Below are positions 16,288 to 24,503 of a stretch of 35,749 nucleotides of DNA, in pieces (the stretch's first letter is position 1; each line of letters opens with the position of its first letter). The stretch is from positions 1 to 35,749 of the forward strand of contig JAJCXZ010000088.1 in NCBI GenBank assembly GCA_029263175.1, read 5' to 3'. Under the pieces are notes generated by a model. It saw only the letters and a program-made list of their open reading frames with translations. It had not been told where the DNA came from and did not search any database. Source of the stretch: Acidimicrobiales bacterium. GTDB lineage: Bacteria > Actinomycetota > Acidimicrobiia > Acidimicrobiales > Aldehydirespiratoraceae. The position numbers and the translations under genes were made by a program.

Positions 16288-17370
16288 GTGACTGACTCCC
16301 GTACCGCCGTTGTTGTCGGCGTTGGATTGATCGGCGGCTCGGTGGGCTTGGCGCTCAGACGTGCCGGCTGGACCGTGACAGGAGTCGAGAAGTCCGCCGA
16401 ACGACGAGCCCAGGCTCTCGCGATCGGAGCAGTCGACGTCGCCGTCACTCCCGCCGAACTCGTCGCTGTCGCGGAGTGCGATCTTGCGATCGTCGCGGTG
16501 CCGGTGAGCGTAGCGGCGCCGATCGTCACCGATCTCCTCGCGGGGGGCGCCGCCGTGGTTACCGATGTCGGTTCCGTCAAGGGCCCGATCGCCGCCGAGG
16601 TGGCCGACTCTCGATTCGTGCCTGGCCATCCGATGGCGGGGAGTGAACAGGACGGTCTCGACGGCGCCTCGGCCGATCTGTTTTCCGGTGCCACCTGGGT
16701 GCTGAGTCCGACGCCGGAGACCGACGACTCCGCCTTCGCCGAGGTCCGCCAGGTCGTGGCCAGCCTGGGCGCACACGCGATCAATGTTCCTCCGGAACGC
16801 CACGACACGCTTGTCGCCGTCGTATCCCACGTCCCTCATCTCACCGCGGCCACGCTCATGCGCCTCGCTGATGGACGCGCCGAAGAGCATCGTTCGCTTC
16901 TTCGGCTGGCCGCTGGTGGCTTTCGCGACATGACACGCATCGCCGCCGGTCACCCATCGATCTGGCCCGACATCTGTGCGCAGAACCGCACGGCCATCGT
17001 TGAAGTGCTCGATCAACTCGTCGGTGACCTCTCCGGTCTGCGTGAGGTGGTGGCCGAAGGTGACGAGGCGAAACTCCTGGCCCATCTCGAGGGTGCGCGT
17101 CACGCCCGCCGCAATCTGCCGACCACAGCTCCCGGGGCCGAAGCGATGTCGGAGATGCGTATCCCGGTTCTCGATCGTCAGGGCGAGATCGCCGCGGTCG
17201 CCACTCTTGCTGCTGATCTCGACGTCAACATCTACGACCTCGAGATCGCTCACTCGACCGAGGGGCCTCGCGGCGTCATCGTTGTGCTGGTTGAGACCGC
17301 GATGGCCGAACGTTTCCAGGGTGGTCTCATGGCGCTCGGGTACCGCCCGTCGGTTCGGGCGCTCGATTGA
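16288..17370 (+). CDS. tyrA: Prephenate dehydrogenase with C-terminal ACT domain
   Basis: This enzyme oxidatively decarboxylates prephenate to 4-hydroxyphenylpyruvate for tyrosine synthesis, using NAD(P). The 360-residue protein begins with a Rossmann motif, VVGVGLIGGSVGLAL, then FVPGHPMAGSEQDG (catalytic His region) and VSHVPHLTAATL. Residues from about 280 form an ACT-like regulatory domain (IPVLDRQGEIAAVATLAADL, NIYDLEIAHS), which in this family binds tyrosine or another aromatic effector for feedback control. GTG 16288 is chosen because the Rossmann fold starts a few residues later. The stop overlaps the aroA ATG by one base (TGATG), so chorismate is made and used by co-expressed genes. 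Confidence 0.92.
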   Translation: MTDSRTAVVVGVGLIGGSVGLALRRAGWTVTGVEKSAERRAQALAIGAVDVAVTPAELVAVAECDLAIVAVPVSVAAPIVTDLLAGGAAVVTDVGSVKGPIAAEVADSRFVPGHPMAGSEQDGLDGASADLFSGATWVLSPTPETDDSAFAEVRQVVASLGAHAINVPPERHDTLVAVVSHVPHLTAATLMRLADGRAEEHRSLLRLAAGGFRDMTRIAAGHPSIWPDICAQNRTAIVEVLDQLVGDLSGLREVVAEGDEAKLLAHLEGARHARRNLPTTAPGAEAMSEMRIPVLDRQGEIAAVATLAADLDVNIYDLEIAHSTEGPRGVIVVLVETAMAERFQGGLMALGYRPSVRALD

Positions 17371-18638
17371 TGCGCGACCCGTTCCCGATCGAGCCGCTCG
17401 CCGTGCCGCCTGATGTGACGGTCAGTTTGCCGGGCTCCAAGAGCATCACGAATCGTGCGCTGATCATGGCAGCACTGGCGGAAGGGGCCACGACCCTGGA
17501 GGGCGTTCTGTTCGCTGATGACACTCACGCAATGCTGGGGGCGCTCGCCGACCTGGGTATCGAGATCTCGGTCGAGGACGAGGCGGCCGGCGTCGTCACG
17601 GTGGTGGGATGTGGGGGCGAACTGCCGGGCACCGAGGTGTCACTCGACGCTCGCCAGTCAGGCACCACCGGACGATTTCTGCCTCCGCTCGTGGCGCTCG
17701 GTGAGGCGCCGGTCATCGTTGACGGCCACCCGCAGTTACGGGCGCGTCCGATGGATGATCAGATCGAGGCTCTCCGGCGGATGGGCGTGACGGTGGAGGA
17801 GCTCGGTGACCCGGGCCGCCTGCCGCTCAGGATCACCGGACCTCCCACGAGGCACAGCGTCGCGCTTCCCGGCGACGTGTCGAGCCAGTTCATCACGGGG
17901 ATGCTCATAGCGGGAGCGGTGTCGGGTCTCGACCTGCGGCTCACGACCGCTGCGGTCAGCCGTCCATATCTCGATATGACAACCGCGGTGATGCAGTCTT
18001 TCGGCGCAACTGTGAGCGAAGACGACGGCACGGCCTGGGCAGTGGGTGGCGGCTACCGCTCTCCCGGCGTCTACCAAATCGAACCGGATGCTTCGGCGGC
18101 CTCCTACTTCCTCGCCGCCGCGGCCATCAGCGGGGGACGGGTGCGGATCGAGGGTCTCGGGCGAAACTCTCTCCAGGGCGACGTTGCGTTCGCCGATGTG
18201 CTCGCCCAGATGGGCGCCGAGGTCTTGGTTGAAGACGACGCCATCGAGGTTCAGGGACGCTCCCTTCGAGGTATTGATGTCGATCTTCGTCACATCTCCG
18301 ATACCGCTCCGACGCTCGCCGTAGTGGCGGCATTCGCCGACGGGCCAACGAGGATCACCGGCATCGGATTCATCCGGGGCAAAGAGAGCGACCGAGTCGC
18401 TGGTCCGGTGGCCGAGCTGGTGCGGTGCGGAGTGCCTGCCGCGGAGACCGATGACGGTCTCATCGTGCGTCCTGACGGTGGTCCACATGGCGCCACGTTC
18501 GACACATATGAGGATCATCGCATGGCGATGGCGTTCGCTCTCGTCGGTTTGAGGGTCGAAGGAGTGGCGGTGAACAACCCCGGATGTGTGGCCAAGACCT
18601 TCCCTGGATACTTCGCCGCCTTGGAACAACTCCGCTGA
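17370..18638 (+). CDS. aroA: 3-phosphoshikimate 1-carboxyvinyltransferase (EPSP synthase)
   Basis: EPSP synthase joins shikimate-3-phosphate and phosphoenolpyruvate in the shikimate pathway and is the target of glyphosate. The 422-residue protein shows LPGSKSITNRALIMAALAEG near residue 22, DARQSGTTGRFLPPL, SSQFITGMLIAGA, the substrate loop FIRGKESDRV, and YEDHRMAMAFAL. Length is normal. ATG 17370 overlaps the tyrA stop; a TTG one codon earlier is possible but less likely. cmk follows after 20 nt. Confidence 0.96.
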   Translation: MRDPFPIEPLAVPPDVTVSLPGSKSITNRALIMAALAEGATTLEGVLFADDTHAMLGALADLGIEISVEDEAAGVVTVVGCGGELPGTEVSLDARQSGTTGRFLPPLVALGEAPVIVDGHPQLRARPMDDQIEALRRMGVTVEELGDPGRLPLRITGPPTRHSVALPGDVSSQFITGMLIAGAVSGLDLRLTTAAVSRPYLDMTTAVMQSFGATVSEDDGTAWAVGGGYRSPGVYQIEPDASAASYFLAAAAISGGRVRIEGLGRNSLQGDVAFADVLAQMGAEVLVEDDAIEVQGRSLRGIDVDLRHISDTAPTLAVVAAFADGPTRITGIGFIRGKESDRVAGPVAELVRCGVPAAETDDGLIVRPDGGPHGATFDTYEDHRMAMAFALVGLRVEGVAVNNPGCVAKTFPGYFAALEQLR

Positions 18639-18658
18639 CCAGGCAGGATGGTGCCCCA

Positions 18659-19318
18659 ATGAGGGTGATTGCCATTGACGGGCCCGCGGGGTCGGGGAAG
18701 TCCACGGTTGCGCGAGCTGTCGCGAAACGACTGGATCTTCGTTATCTCGACACCGGCGCCATGTACCGAGCCGTCGCTTTTGCGGTCCTTCGCAATGGCG
18801 AAGACCCCGCCGACCACGACTTCGCAGTCAGGACCGCACGCGACATCGAACTCGACATCGGCCTCGACAAGGTCATGGTCAACGGCGTCGACGCCACCAT
18901 CGAAATCCGGGGCCCGGAGGTCACCCGGGCGGTCAGTGCGGTTGCCGCGAATGCTGATATTCGCAGAGAGCTCGTGTCCCGGCAACGGGAGTGGGCTGAG
19001 CGAAACGGGGGAGGCGTGCTCGAAGGCCGCGACATCGGCACTGTCGTGTTCCCCAACGCCGAGCTGAAGATCTACCTGACGGCTGACCCCGAAGAACGTG
19101 CTCGCCGCCGAGCCAAGGAGGTCACCGATCTCGACTACGAGACAGTGGCCGCCGACATCGCCCGACGCGACGCTCTCGACTCAGGCCGCCAGGCTGACCC
19201 GCTGACCGAGGCCGCCGACGCCGTAATCGTCGACACCACCGGGATGACGATCGATCAGGTGGTCGACAAGATCGAGGGACTGCTCCAGCCCGCTGCTGCC
19301 AACCGGGACGATGGATGA
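18659..19318 (+). CDS. cmk: Cytidylate kinase
   Basis: Cytidylate kinase phosphorylates CMP and dCMP with ATP, recycling RNA breakdown products. The 219-residue protein has P-loop GPAGSGKST at residues 8-16, then YLDTGAMYRAVAFAVL. The CMP-binding region includes LEGRDIGTVVFPNA, and the lid is DPEERARRRAKE. ATG 18659 gives the standard N-terminus MRVIAIDGP; an upstream in-frame GTG or ATG would overlap aroA. Its stop overlaps the next gene (ATGA). Confidence 0.95.
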   Translation: MRVIAIDGPAGSGKSTVARAVAKRLDLRYLDTGAMYRAVAFAVLRNGEDPADHDFAVRTARDIELDIGLDKVMVNGVDATIEIRGPEVTRAVSAVAANADIRRELVSRQREWAERNGGGVLEGRDIGTVVFPNAELKIYLTADPEERARRRAKEVTDLDYETVAADIARRDALDSGRQADPLTEAADAVIVDTTGMTIDQVVDKIEGLLQPAAANRDDG

Positions 19319-20034
19319 GTCAGTCGAAGTACGGCACCCAGGACGGTGAGATCGACGAGCGCAGCGGGCATACCCTTTGGGGCCGGATCACGTATCGCAT
19401 CATGTGGATTCCGTTCGCGGTTGTCGTGCGGTTGCTGTTCCGGCTCAAGGTCCATGGCAAGGAGAACATTCCGGAGGGCCCATACATCCTCTCGGCCGTT
19501 CATCGCTCCTTCATCGACACGCCGGTCGTCGGCACGATGCGATCGCAGCGACTGCGGTTCATGGGTAAGGAGAGCCTCTGGCGCTCGAAGCCGCTGGGAG
19601 CCTTCCTCACGGTCATGGGCGGCTTCCCTGTCGAACGGGGGAGCGCCGACCGCACGGCATTGCGCGCGGCCGAGGACGTTCTCCGCCTCGGCGAACCGCT
19701 GGTGATGTTCCCCGAAGGCACGCGTCAGGAGGGCGATCGTCTCAATCGCGAGCAGGTCCTCGACGGTCCGAGTTTCGTCGCCGCTCGTGTCGGTGTGCCG
19801 ATCGTTCCGGTCGGTATCGGCGGCAGTGCCAGGGCGCTCCCGGTGGGCGCCAAGATTCCGCGGCCCCGTAGAGTTGTCGCCGTGATCGGTAACCCGATCA
19901 TGCCGCCTGAAAAAGTCGATGGCCGGGTGCCGCGGCGAGCAGTGAAAGAGCTCACCGACACGCTGTATGCCGAGCTCAGCGACCTCTACATCGAAGCCCG
20001 CGTCCTCGCCGGCGATGAACCAGCCCCGACGTAA
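19315..20034 (+). CDS. 1-acyl-sn-glycerol-3-phosphate acyltransferase (PlsC family)
   Basis: The protein belongs to the PlsC/LPLAT family, which transfers an acyl chain to lysophosphatidic acid in phospholipid synthesis at the membrane. In 239 residues it shows the catalytic HX4D motif (H63-RSFI-D68), the glycerol-phosphate-binding VMFPEGTRQEGD near residue 133, and VPIVPVGIGG. A hydrophobic segment, RIMWIPFAVVVRLLF, near residue 28 may dip into the membrane. ATG 19315 overlaps the cmk stop (ATGA). The cmk-plsC pairing followed by ispH is known from Clostridia-like clusters; here ispH is on the opposite strand. The precise acyl acceptor is inferred. Confidence 0.88.
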   Translation: MSQSKYGTQDGEIDERSGHTLWGRITYRIMWIPFAVVVRLLFRLKVHGKENIPEGPYILSAVHRSFIDTPVVGTMRSQRLRFMGKESLWRSKPLGAFLTVMGGFPVERGSADRTALRAAEDVLRLGEPLVMFPEGTRQEGDRLNREQVLDGPSFVAARVGVPIVPVGIGGSARALPVGAKIPRPRRVVAVIGNPIMPPEKVDGRVPRRAVKELTDTLYAELSDLYIEARVLAGDEPAPT

Positions 20035-20041
20035 CGCCGAC

Positions 20042-20548
20042 TCAGTCGGAGTCGATGGGGCGACCGGGGCGTGCAGACGCTTGTTCGGGTGCGACGGCGT
20101 AGGGGAGTCCCGTGGCGTGCGAGCAGGAGACATCGACGATTGCCCGGCCCCGCAACGCCTTGCGGCCAAGCAACATCCGGAACTGCATGTGGTCGCGACT
20201 GGTGAGCGTCAGCTCTATGACCCACTTGCGGTCACCGAGGATGATGCTGGACGCGATCACCGGTCGTAGTTCGCTTTTCCCGTTCGAGGAGCGCACCCGA
20301 CGTTCGCCGATGATCGGCACCTCGACTCGGCGTGAATCAACCGTGGTGCGCTGACGAGGGCGCAGCCAGAAGCTGGCGTACTCCTGCCCGTCACGTTCAT
20401 AGCGTTTCAGCCGCGGAGCGTGGAGGGCGGAGGTGGACGCGCCGGTATCGATCTTGGCCTTGATGGGAACATCACAATCGAGACCGTCGAGCAACACCCA
20501 TTCGCGCCAACCCACGACGAGCGGTGGGCGGCGGCGTTTGCGGCTCAT
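20042..20548 (-). CDS. Retropepsin-like aspartic protease family (RimB/'ATP-dependent zinc protease', PF05618 type)
   Basis: The 168-residue protein has the family signature GWREWVLLDGL, then KAKIDTGASTSALHA with active-site-like D34-T-G-A. Later come VEVPIIGERRVRSSNG, RPVIASSIILG and LGRKAL. The family was named a zinc protease, but the DTGA motif and fold point to a cytoplasmic retropepsin-like aspartic peptidase; many members sit beside RimK-type glutamate ligases. No such ligase gene is in this window. ATG 20548 overlaps the ispH stop (ATGA), so it is translated with ispH. It is convergent with the acyltransferase, 7 nt apart. The substrate is unknown. Confidence 0.82.
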   Translation of the reverse strand: MSRKRRRPPLVVGWREWVLLDGLDCDVPIKAKIDTGASTSALHAPRLKRYERDGQEYASFWLRPRQRTTVDSRRVEVPIIGERRVRSSNGKSELRPVIASSIILGDRKWVIELTLTSRDHMQFRMLLGRKALRGRAIVDVSCSHATGLPYAVAPEQASARPGRPIDSD

Positions 20549-21627
20549 ACGGCGGTGTTGGGAGCCAACGACTCCAACACGTCGGACGCGTCGATACTGC
20601 GGTCATCGAGCAGGGCACGATCGTCGCCATTTGTACCGATGGTGAGCGAGGCCGCGACATCGATGGCGCCGAGGAGCTCGCGCAGGTTGCGGGGCGGCGG
20701 GAAATACTCGTCCTCTTCGGTCACGTGGATCTCTTCGACCCCGTTTCGAGGCGACAAACGATTGATCACGGCTCGCACGAGGTCTTCTGGAGCAGAGGCT
20801 CCGGCGGTGACACCCACCGTGCCCGTGAGGTCGTTGGGGAGCTCGTCCACACCGTTCACCCGATAGACCCGTTCGCATCCAGCCTCGGTGCCCAGACTGG
20901 CCAGAGCATTGGTGTTGGATGAGTTGGCCGAGCCGATGACGACCATGGCATCGCAGCGGGTGGCGATGTCCATGAGCGCAGTCTGGCGGTTGGTCGTGGC
21001 GAAACAGAGATCAGACCGGCCGGGTTGCCAGAGCTCGGGGAATCGCTCCTGGGTGGCGGCAAGCACTCCTGACCACTCGCGGTGCGACAGTGTGGTCTGG
21101 GCGAGCACGGCTACGGGGGTCTCGAACTCAGGAAGCGCTGCGACCTCCTCAGGTGTCTCCACTCGGTGGATGACGTCAGGAGCCACTGCCATCGTGCCGA
21201 CGGCTTCCTCGTGGCCCTCATGGCCCACGTAGACGATCTGGTAACCCTTGCCCGCCCTGGTCTTCACCTCGTGGTGGACCTTCGTGACGAGCGGGCAGAC
21301 GGCATCGACGACATATCCGCCCCGATCACGGGCTGCGGCGACGACCTCAGGCGCTGATCCGTGCGCCGAAAGCATGATCGGACGACCCTCGGGAACCTCC
21401 GAGATGTCGTCGACGAAGACGACACCGCTGTCTTCGAAACGCTGCACAACGAGCTGGTTGTGCACGATCTCGTGGTAGCAGTAGACCGGCGGTTCGAAGG
21501 CTCGAACCATCCACGCGAGCGCCTTGATGGCCATCTCGACGCCGGCGCAGAATCCTCGTGGTGCTGCGAGGAGGACTCGATCGACGCCGACGGGCTCGAC
21601 GTCGGTAGGGTTTCCGGTATTGGCCAC
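20545..21627 (-). CDS. ispH: 4-hydroxy-3-methylbut-2-enyl diphosphate reductase
   Basis: IspH performs the last step of the MEP pathway, reducing HMBPP to IPP and DMAPP with a [4Fe-4S] cluster. The 360-residue protein has all three cluster cysteines: C27 (PRGFCAGVEMA), C111 (DAVCPLVTKVH) and C208 (SDLCFATTNRQ). The active-site His and Glu are in GHEGHEEAVGTM and the substrate loop is GSANSSNTNAL. About 20 extra N-terminal residues and a C-terminal tail after residue 315 make it longer than E. coli IspH (316 aa), which is usual in actinobacteria. It is divergent from rpmB and coupled to the downstream retropepsin-like gene. Confidence 0.96.
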   Translation of the reverse strand: MANTGNPTDVEPVGVDRVLLAAPRGFCAGVEMAIKALAWMVRAFEPPVYCYHEIVHNQLVVQRFEDSGVVFVDDISEVPEGRPIMLSAHGSAPEVVAAARDRGGYVVDAVCPLVTKVHHEVKTRAGKGYQIVYVGHEGHEEAVGTMAVAPDVIHRVETPEEVAALPEFETPVAVLAQTTLSHREWSGVLAATQERFPELWQPGRSDLCFATTNRQTALMDIATRCDAMVVIGSANSSNTNALASLGTEAGCERVYRVNGVDELPNDLTGTVGVTAGASAPEDLVRAVINRLSPRNGVEEIHVTEEDEYFPPPRNLRELLGAIDVAASLTIGTNGDDRALLDDRSIDASDVLESLAPNTAV

Positions 21628-21694
21628 GCCGGAAGGCTAGCGAGTGGGTGGAGTGTCCTAACCCGCTTGGTACCATTTCTGGTCGTTCTGATAA

Positions 21695-21721
21695 CCCGCC
21701 ACGTGGCGGGCCTCCTAGGAG
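21695..21721 (+). promoter_or_regulatory. Palindromic rpmB leader with occluded ribosome site
   Basis: A perfect 16-bp palindrome, CCCGCCACGTGGCGGG (21695-21710), can fold as a 6-bp stem with loop ACGT. Directly after it CTCCTAGGAG (21712-21721) is a second perfect palindrome whose right half is the Shine-Dalgarno AGGAG, 9 nt before the rpmB ATG. The leader thus carries both a stem-loop and an anti-SD next to the SD. Upstream, TTGGTA (21668) and GATAAC (21690), 16 nt apart, are a possible promoter. A regulatory role is inference. Confidence 0.4.
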
Positions 21722-21730
21722 AATTCCCCG

Positions 21731-21967
21731 ATGTCGAAACACTGCCAGGTCACGGGGAAGAAGCCCCACTTCGGCAAACAGCTGTCGCATTCGCACCGTC
21801 GATCAAGCCGCCGTTGGGATCCCAACGTCCAAAAGAAGCGTTACTTCCTCGAGTCTGAGCGCCGCTGGATCACATTGAACGTGAGCACCAAGGGCATCAA
21901 GACCATCGACAAGCGTGGCATCGAGTCCGTCGTCGCCGACATGCGTCGCGCCGGCCAGAAGATCTGA
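21731..21967 (+). CDS. rpmB: 50S ribosomal protein L28
   Basis: L28 is a 78-residue basic protein of the large ribosomal subunit. The start [15 protein letters not shown] and the central [20 protein letters not shown] are the family hallmarks, and it aligns over its length with the E. coli type. It has a single Cys, so it lacks the paired zinc ligands of the 'C+' form. AGGAG lies 9 nt before the ATG. rpmG follows after 10 nt, so the two are co-transcribed. Confidence 0.96.
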   Translation: MSKHCQVTGKKPHFGKQLSHSHRRSSRRWDPNVQKKRYFLESERRWITLNVSTKGIKTIDKRGIESVVADMRRAGQKI

Positions 21968-21977
21968 GGACCTGACA

Positions 21978-22136
21978 ATGAGCGACAAGCGTCCCATCAT
22001 CAAGCTGCGTTCGACCGGCGGCACGGGATACACCTACGTCACCACGAAGAACAAGGCCAACACTCGTGAGCGCATCGAGATCAAGAAGTACGATCCCGTC
22101 CTGCGCAAGCACGTGATGTTCAAAGAGGAGCGCTGA
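21978..22136 (+). CDS. rpmG: 50S ribosomal protein L33
   Basis: L33 is a 52-residue large-subunit protein. The sequence shows [19 protein letters not shown] and [14 protein letters not shown], standard for the family. No cysteine is present, so this is the zinc-independent (C-) form. In other actinobacteria C- forms are often zinc-starvation paralogues under Zur, but no AT-rich Zur-like box is visible upstream, and these may be the only copies. ATG 21978 is preferred over an earlier in-frame ATG because GAGGACC precedes it and the family N-terminus starts there. Confidence 0.95.
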   Translation: MSDKRPIIKLRSTGGTGYTYVTTKNKANTRERIEIKKYDPVLRKHVMFKEER

Positions 22137-22149
22137 GCTCCCTTCGCTG

Positions 22150-22959
22150 ATGCACCGCCCGATCGCCATGTTCGATTCGGGTTTTGGTGGACTGACGGTG
22201 GCGCGAGCCGTCATCGATCTCATGCCCGAGGAAGACGTTGTCTACTTCGGTGATACCGCCCGCTATCCGTACGGCCCGCGCCCGCATGCAGAAGTCGCCG
22301 CGTACTCCGAGCAGATCACACGATGGATGGTCGCCGAGCACGACCCGAAGCTGATCGTCGTGGCCTGCAACACGGCCGCCGCGGTTGCCCTTGATCGGCT
22401 CCGTAAAGTCGTTTCGGTCCCGGTTGTGGGTGTGCTCGAGCCGGGGCTTCGAGCCCTTCTCAGCGTGTCGGCGTCGCATCGTGTCGGTGTGATCGGCACC
22501 GTCGGTACAGTGGCCAGCGGGGCGTACCAGACGCTCGCGGACACGCTCGCCCCGGCCATCGACCTCACGGTTGCGGCCTGTCCTGGTTTTGTCGAGTTCG
22601 TCGAGATGGGCGACACCGCCAGCGACCAAGTCCATGTTCTTGCCGAACGGCTCCTTGCCCCTGTTGTGGATGCCAAGGTTGATGCCCTGCTGCTCGGCTG
22701 TACCCACTACCCCTTCCTGGCCCGTACCATCGCGGACGTGATGGGACGCGATGTGGTGCTCGTGTCATCGGCGGACGAGACAGCCTTCGCCGTACAACGC
22801 CAGCTCGACGGGGCCGGCTTGCGGCGATCAGAGTCCGACGAGCGCGGCGTCGTTCAGTGGATCTCGAGCGGCGATGCCGATGTCTTCGCCGAACTCGGCC
22901 GTCGCCTGCTCGGCCCCGAGCTCGACGTGGTCACCGCACATCGATGGGGGTTGTCGTGA
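22150..22959 (+). CDS. murI: Glutamate racemase
   Basis: MurI makes D-glutamate for peptidoglycan. The 269-residue protein has the two catalytic cysteines of the two-base mechanism: C73 (VACNTAAAV) and C184 (GCTHYPFL), plus D9-S10 in MFDSGFGGLTV and FGDTARYPYGPR. It begins 13 nt after rpmG. The stop overlaps or nearly abuts the next gene. The murI / MBL / rph / rdgB order matches M. tuberculosis Rv1338-Rv1341. Confidence 0.96.
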   Translation: MHRPIAMFDSGFGGLTVARAVIDLMPEEDVVYFGDTARYPYGPRPHAEVAAYSEQITRWMVAEHDPKLIVVACNTAAAVALDRLRKVVSVPVVGVLEPGLRALLSVSASHRVGVIGTVGTVASGAYQTLADTLAPAIDLTVAACPGFVEFVEMGDTASDQVHVLAERLLAPVVDAKVDALLLGCTHYPFLARTIADVMGRDVVLVSSADETAFAVQRQLDGAGLRRSESDERGVVQWISSGDADVFAELGRRLLGPELDVVTAHRWGLS

Positions 22960-22961
22960 CC

Positions 22962-23702
22962 ATGGAGATTGTTGTTCTCGGCTCGTCGGGTTCGTTCGCC
23001 AGCACCGACAATCCGTGCACCGGCTACCTGGTGCAGACGTCTGGGGCCTCGGTTCTTCTCGATTGCGGGCCTGGAACGCTCGGGCCGTTGCAGCGAGCCA
23101 TCGAGCTCGCAGAACTCACTGCGGTGGTCATGACCCACAATCACCCCGATCATTGGCTCGAGTTGCCGGTCCTGCGGAACGTATTCAAGTACTTCCATCA
23201 GCGCGACGGGGTTCCGCTCTATGGCACCGCCGCCACGAAGCGTATGGACGATGCGCTCACGGTTCGTGATGGCGCCAACCCTTCCGATCCGTTCGTGTGG
23301 AATGTGATCAACGCTGAATCGGCTGTCACAATCGGCGATCAGGCCTGGACGTTCCGGCGCACTGATCATCCGGTGGAGACGTTGGCGGTACGCGTGGATT
23401 GCGAAGGACGATCGTTCGTGTTCACCTCCGACACCGGTCCCGCGTGGAGCATCGAAGAATTCGGTCCTGGTGTGGATCTCGCGCTCTACGACGCCAGCCA
23501 TCTGAGTGACCTCGAAGGCAAGGGCATCCCCCACACAAGTGCACGTGAGGCGGGCGAACGCTGCCGCGCCGCCGGTGTGGGGCGTATGGTCGCCACCCAC
23601 CTTGTGCCCGGCTCAGACCCGGAAGCGCACCGCGCTGAGGCCTCTGCGGCCTACGGTGGCTCAGTCGATATCGCCGGCCCTGGCGATCGATTCGTGGTCT
23701 GA
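22962..23702 (+). CDS. MBL-fold metallo-hydrolase, Rv1339-like
   Basis: The 246-residue protein has a metallo-beta-lactamase fold: EIVVLGSSGSFAS at the start, metal motif MTHNHPDH (HXHXDH), FTSDTG with a metal Asp, and late histidines in ATHLVP. Its place between murI and rph equals that of M. tuberculosis Rv1339, reported as a cyclic-AMP phosphodiesterase; RNase-Z-like proteins share the fold. A cyclic-nucleotide phosphodiesterase role is therefore likely but inferred. The start is ATG 22962; GTG 22956, overlapping the murI stop (GTGA), is an alternative adding two residues. Confidence 0.85.
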   Translation: MEIVVLGSSGSFASTDNPCTGYLVQTSGASVLLDCGPGTLGPLQRAIELAELTAVVMTHNHPDHWLELPVLRNVFKYFHQRDGVPLYGTAATKRMDDALTVRDGANPSDPFVWNVINAESAVTIGDQAWTFRRTDHPVETLAVRVDCEGRSFVFTSDTGPAWSIEEFGPGVDLALYDASHLSDLEGKGIPHTSAREAGERCRAAGVGRMVATHLVPGSDPEAHRAEASAAYGGSVDIAGPGDRFVV

Positions 23703-23756
23703 CGGCCGCGACCTCGAAACCCCGTACCCCACCACAACTCGATCCCGGAGATCCCT

Positions 23757-24503
23757 GTGTCCACGACCCGTTATGACGGCCGCCGGCCCGATGAGCTGCG
23801 TCCCCTCTCCTTTGTCCGCGATTTCACCAACATGTCGATGGGTTCCACGCTGGTCACCTTTGGCGAGACCCGGGTCCTCTGCACCGCTTCGGTCGACGAG
23901 GATGTGCCGCGCTGGATGCGCGGCAAGGGCGAAGGCTGGGTAACCGCCGAGTACTCGATGCTGCCCGGCTCATCTCCCGAGCGCGTTCGTCGTCCCAAGA
24001 ACGGACCCAATGGTCGCTCCCAGGAGATCCAGCGATTGATCGGGCGCTCGCTGCGTGCGGTGACCGACATGAAGGCGCTCGGCGAAATCTCGATCGATAT
24101 CGATTGCGACGTGCTCCAGGCGGACGGTGGCACCCGTACGGCATCGATCTGTGGCGCCTATGTGGCATTGCACGACGCATGTACCCGCATGGTGCAGGCC
24201 GGCATTGTCAAGTCCAACCCGCTCACTACGGAGTGTGTGGGTATCTCTGTCGGCATCGTCGACGGGCAGCCCGTCCTCGATCTCCCATATCCCGAAGATT
24301 CCACCGCCGATGTCGACTTCAACGTCGTCATGACCGGCACGGGACAGCTCATCGAGGTGCAAGGCACCGCAGAGGGCGCAACATTCAGCCGTCATGAGCT
24401 CGGAGCTCTCCTCGATCTCGCCGCTGGTGGGGTCGAAACGATTGCCGCGGCCCAACGCGCCGTGTTGGCGGAACCGCCATCGCCGCGTTCCCCCGGTCGC
24501 TGA
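23757..24503 (+). CDS. rph: Ribonuclease PH
   Basis: RNase PH is a phosphate-dependent 3'-exonuclease that trims tRNA 3' ends. The 248-residue protein shows RPDELRPLSFVRDFT at the start, GEGWVTAEYSMLPGS, GRSQEIQRLIGRSLRAV, and DCDVLQADGGTRTASICGAY with active-site Asp/Arg residues. Length is standard. GTG 23757 is supported by GGAG 6 nt upstream. The stop overlaps the rdgB ATG (TGATG), so the pair is coupled. Confidence 0.96.
   Translation: MSTTRYDGRRPDELRPLSFVRDFTNMSMGSTLVTFGETRVLCTASVDEDVPRWMRGKGEGWVTAEYSMLPGSSPERVRRPKNGPNGRSQEIQRLIGRSLRAVTDMKALGEISIDIDCDVLQADGGTRTASICGAYVALHDACTRMVQAGIVKSNPLTTECVGISVGIVDGQPVLDLPYPEDSTADVDFNVVMTGTGQLIEVQGTAEGATFSRHELGALLDLAAGGVETIAAAQRAVLAEPPSPRSPGR

Noticed and set aside
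21731-22136. Zur-regulated zinc-starvation ribosomal operon
   Set aside because: L33 lacks zinc ligands, but no AT-rich Zur-like palindrome is visible; the palindromes present are GC-rich and lie in the leader.
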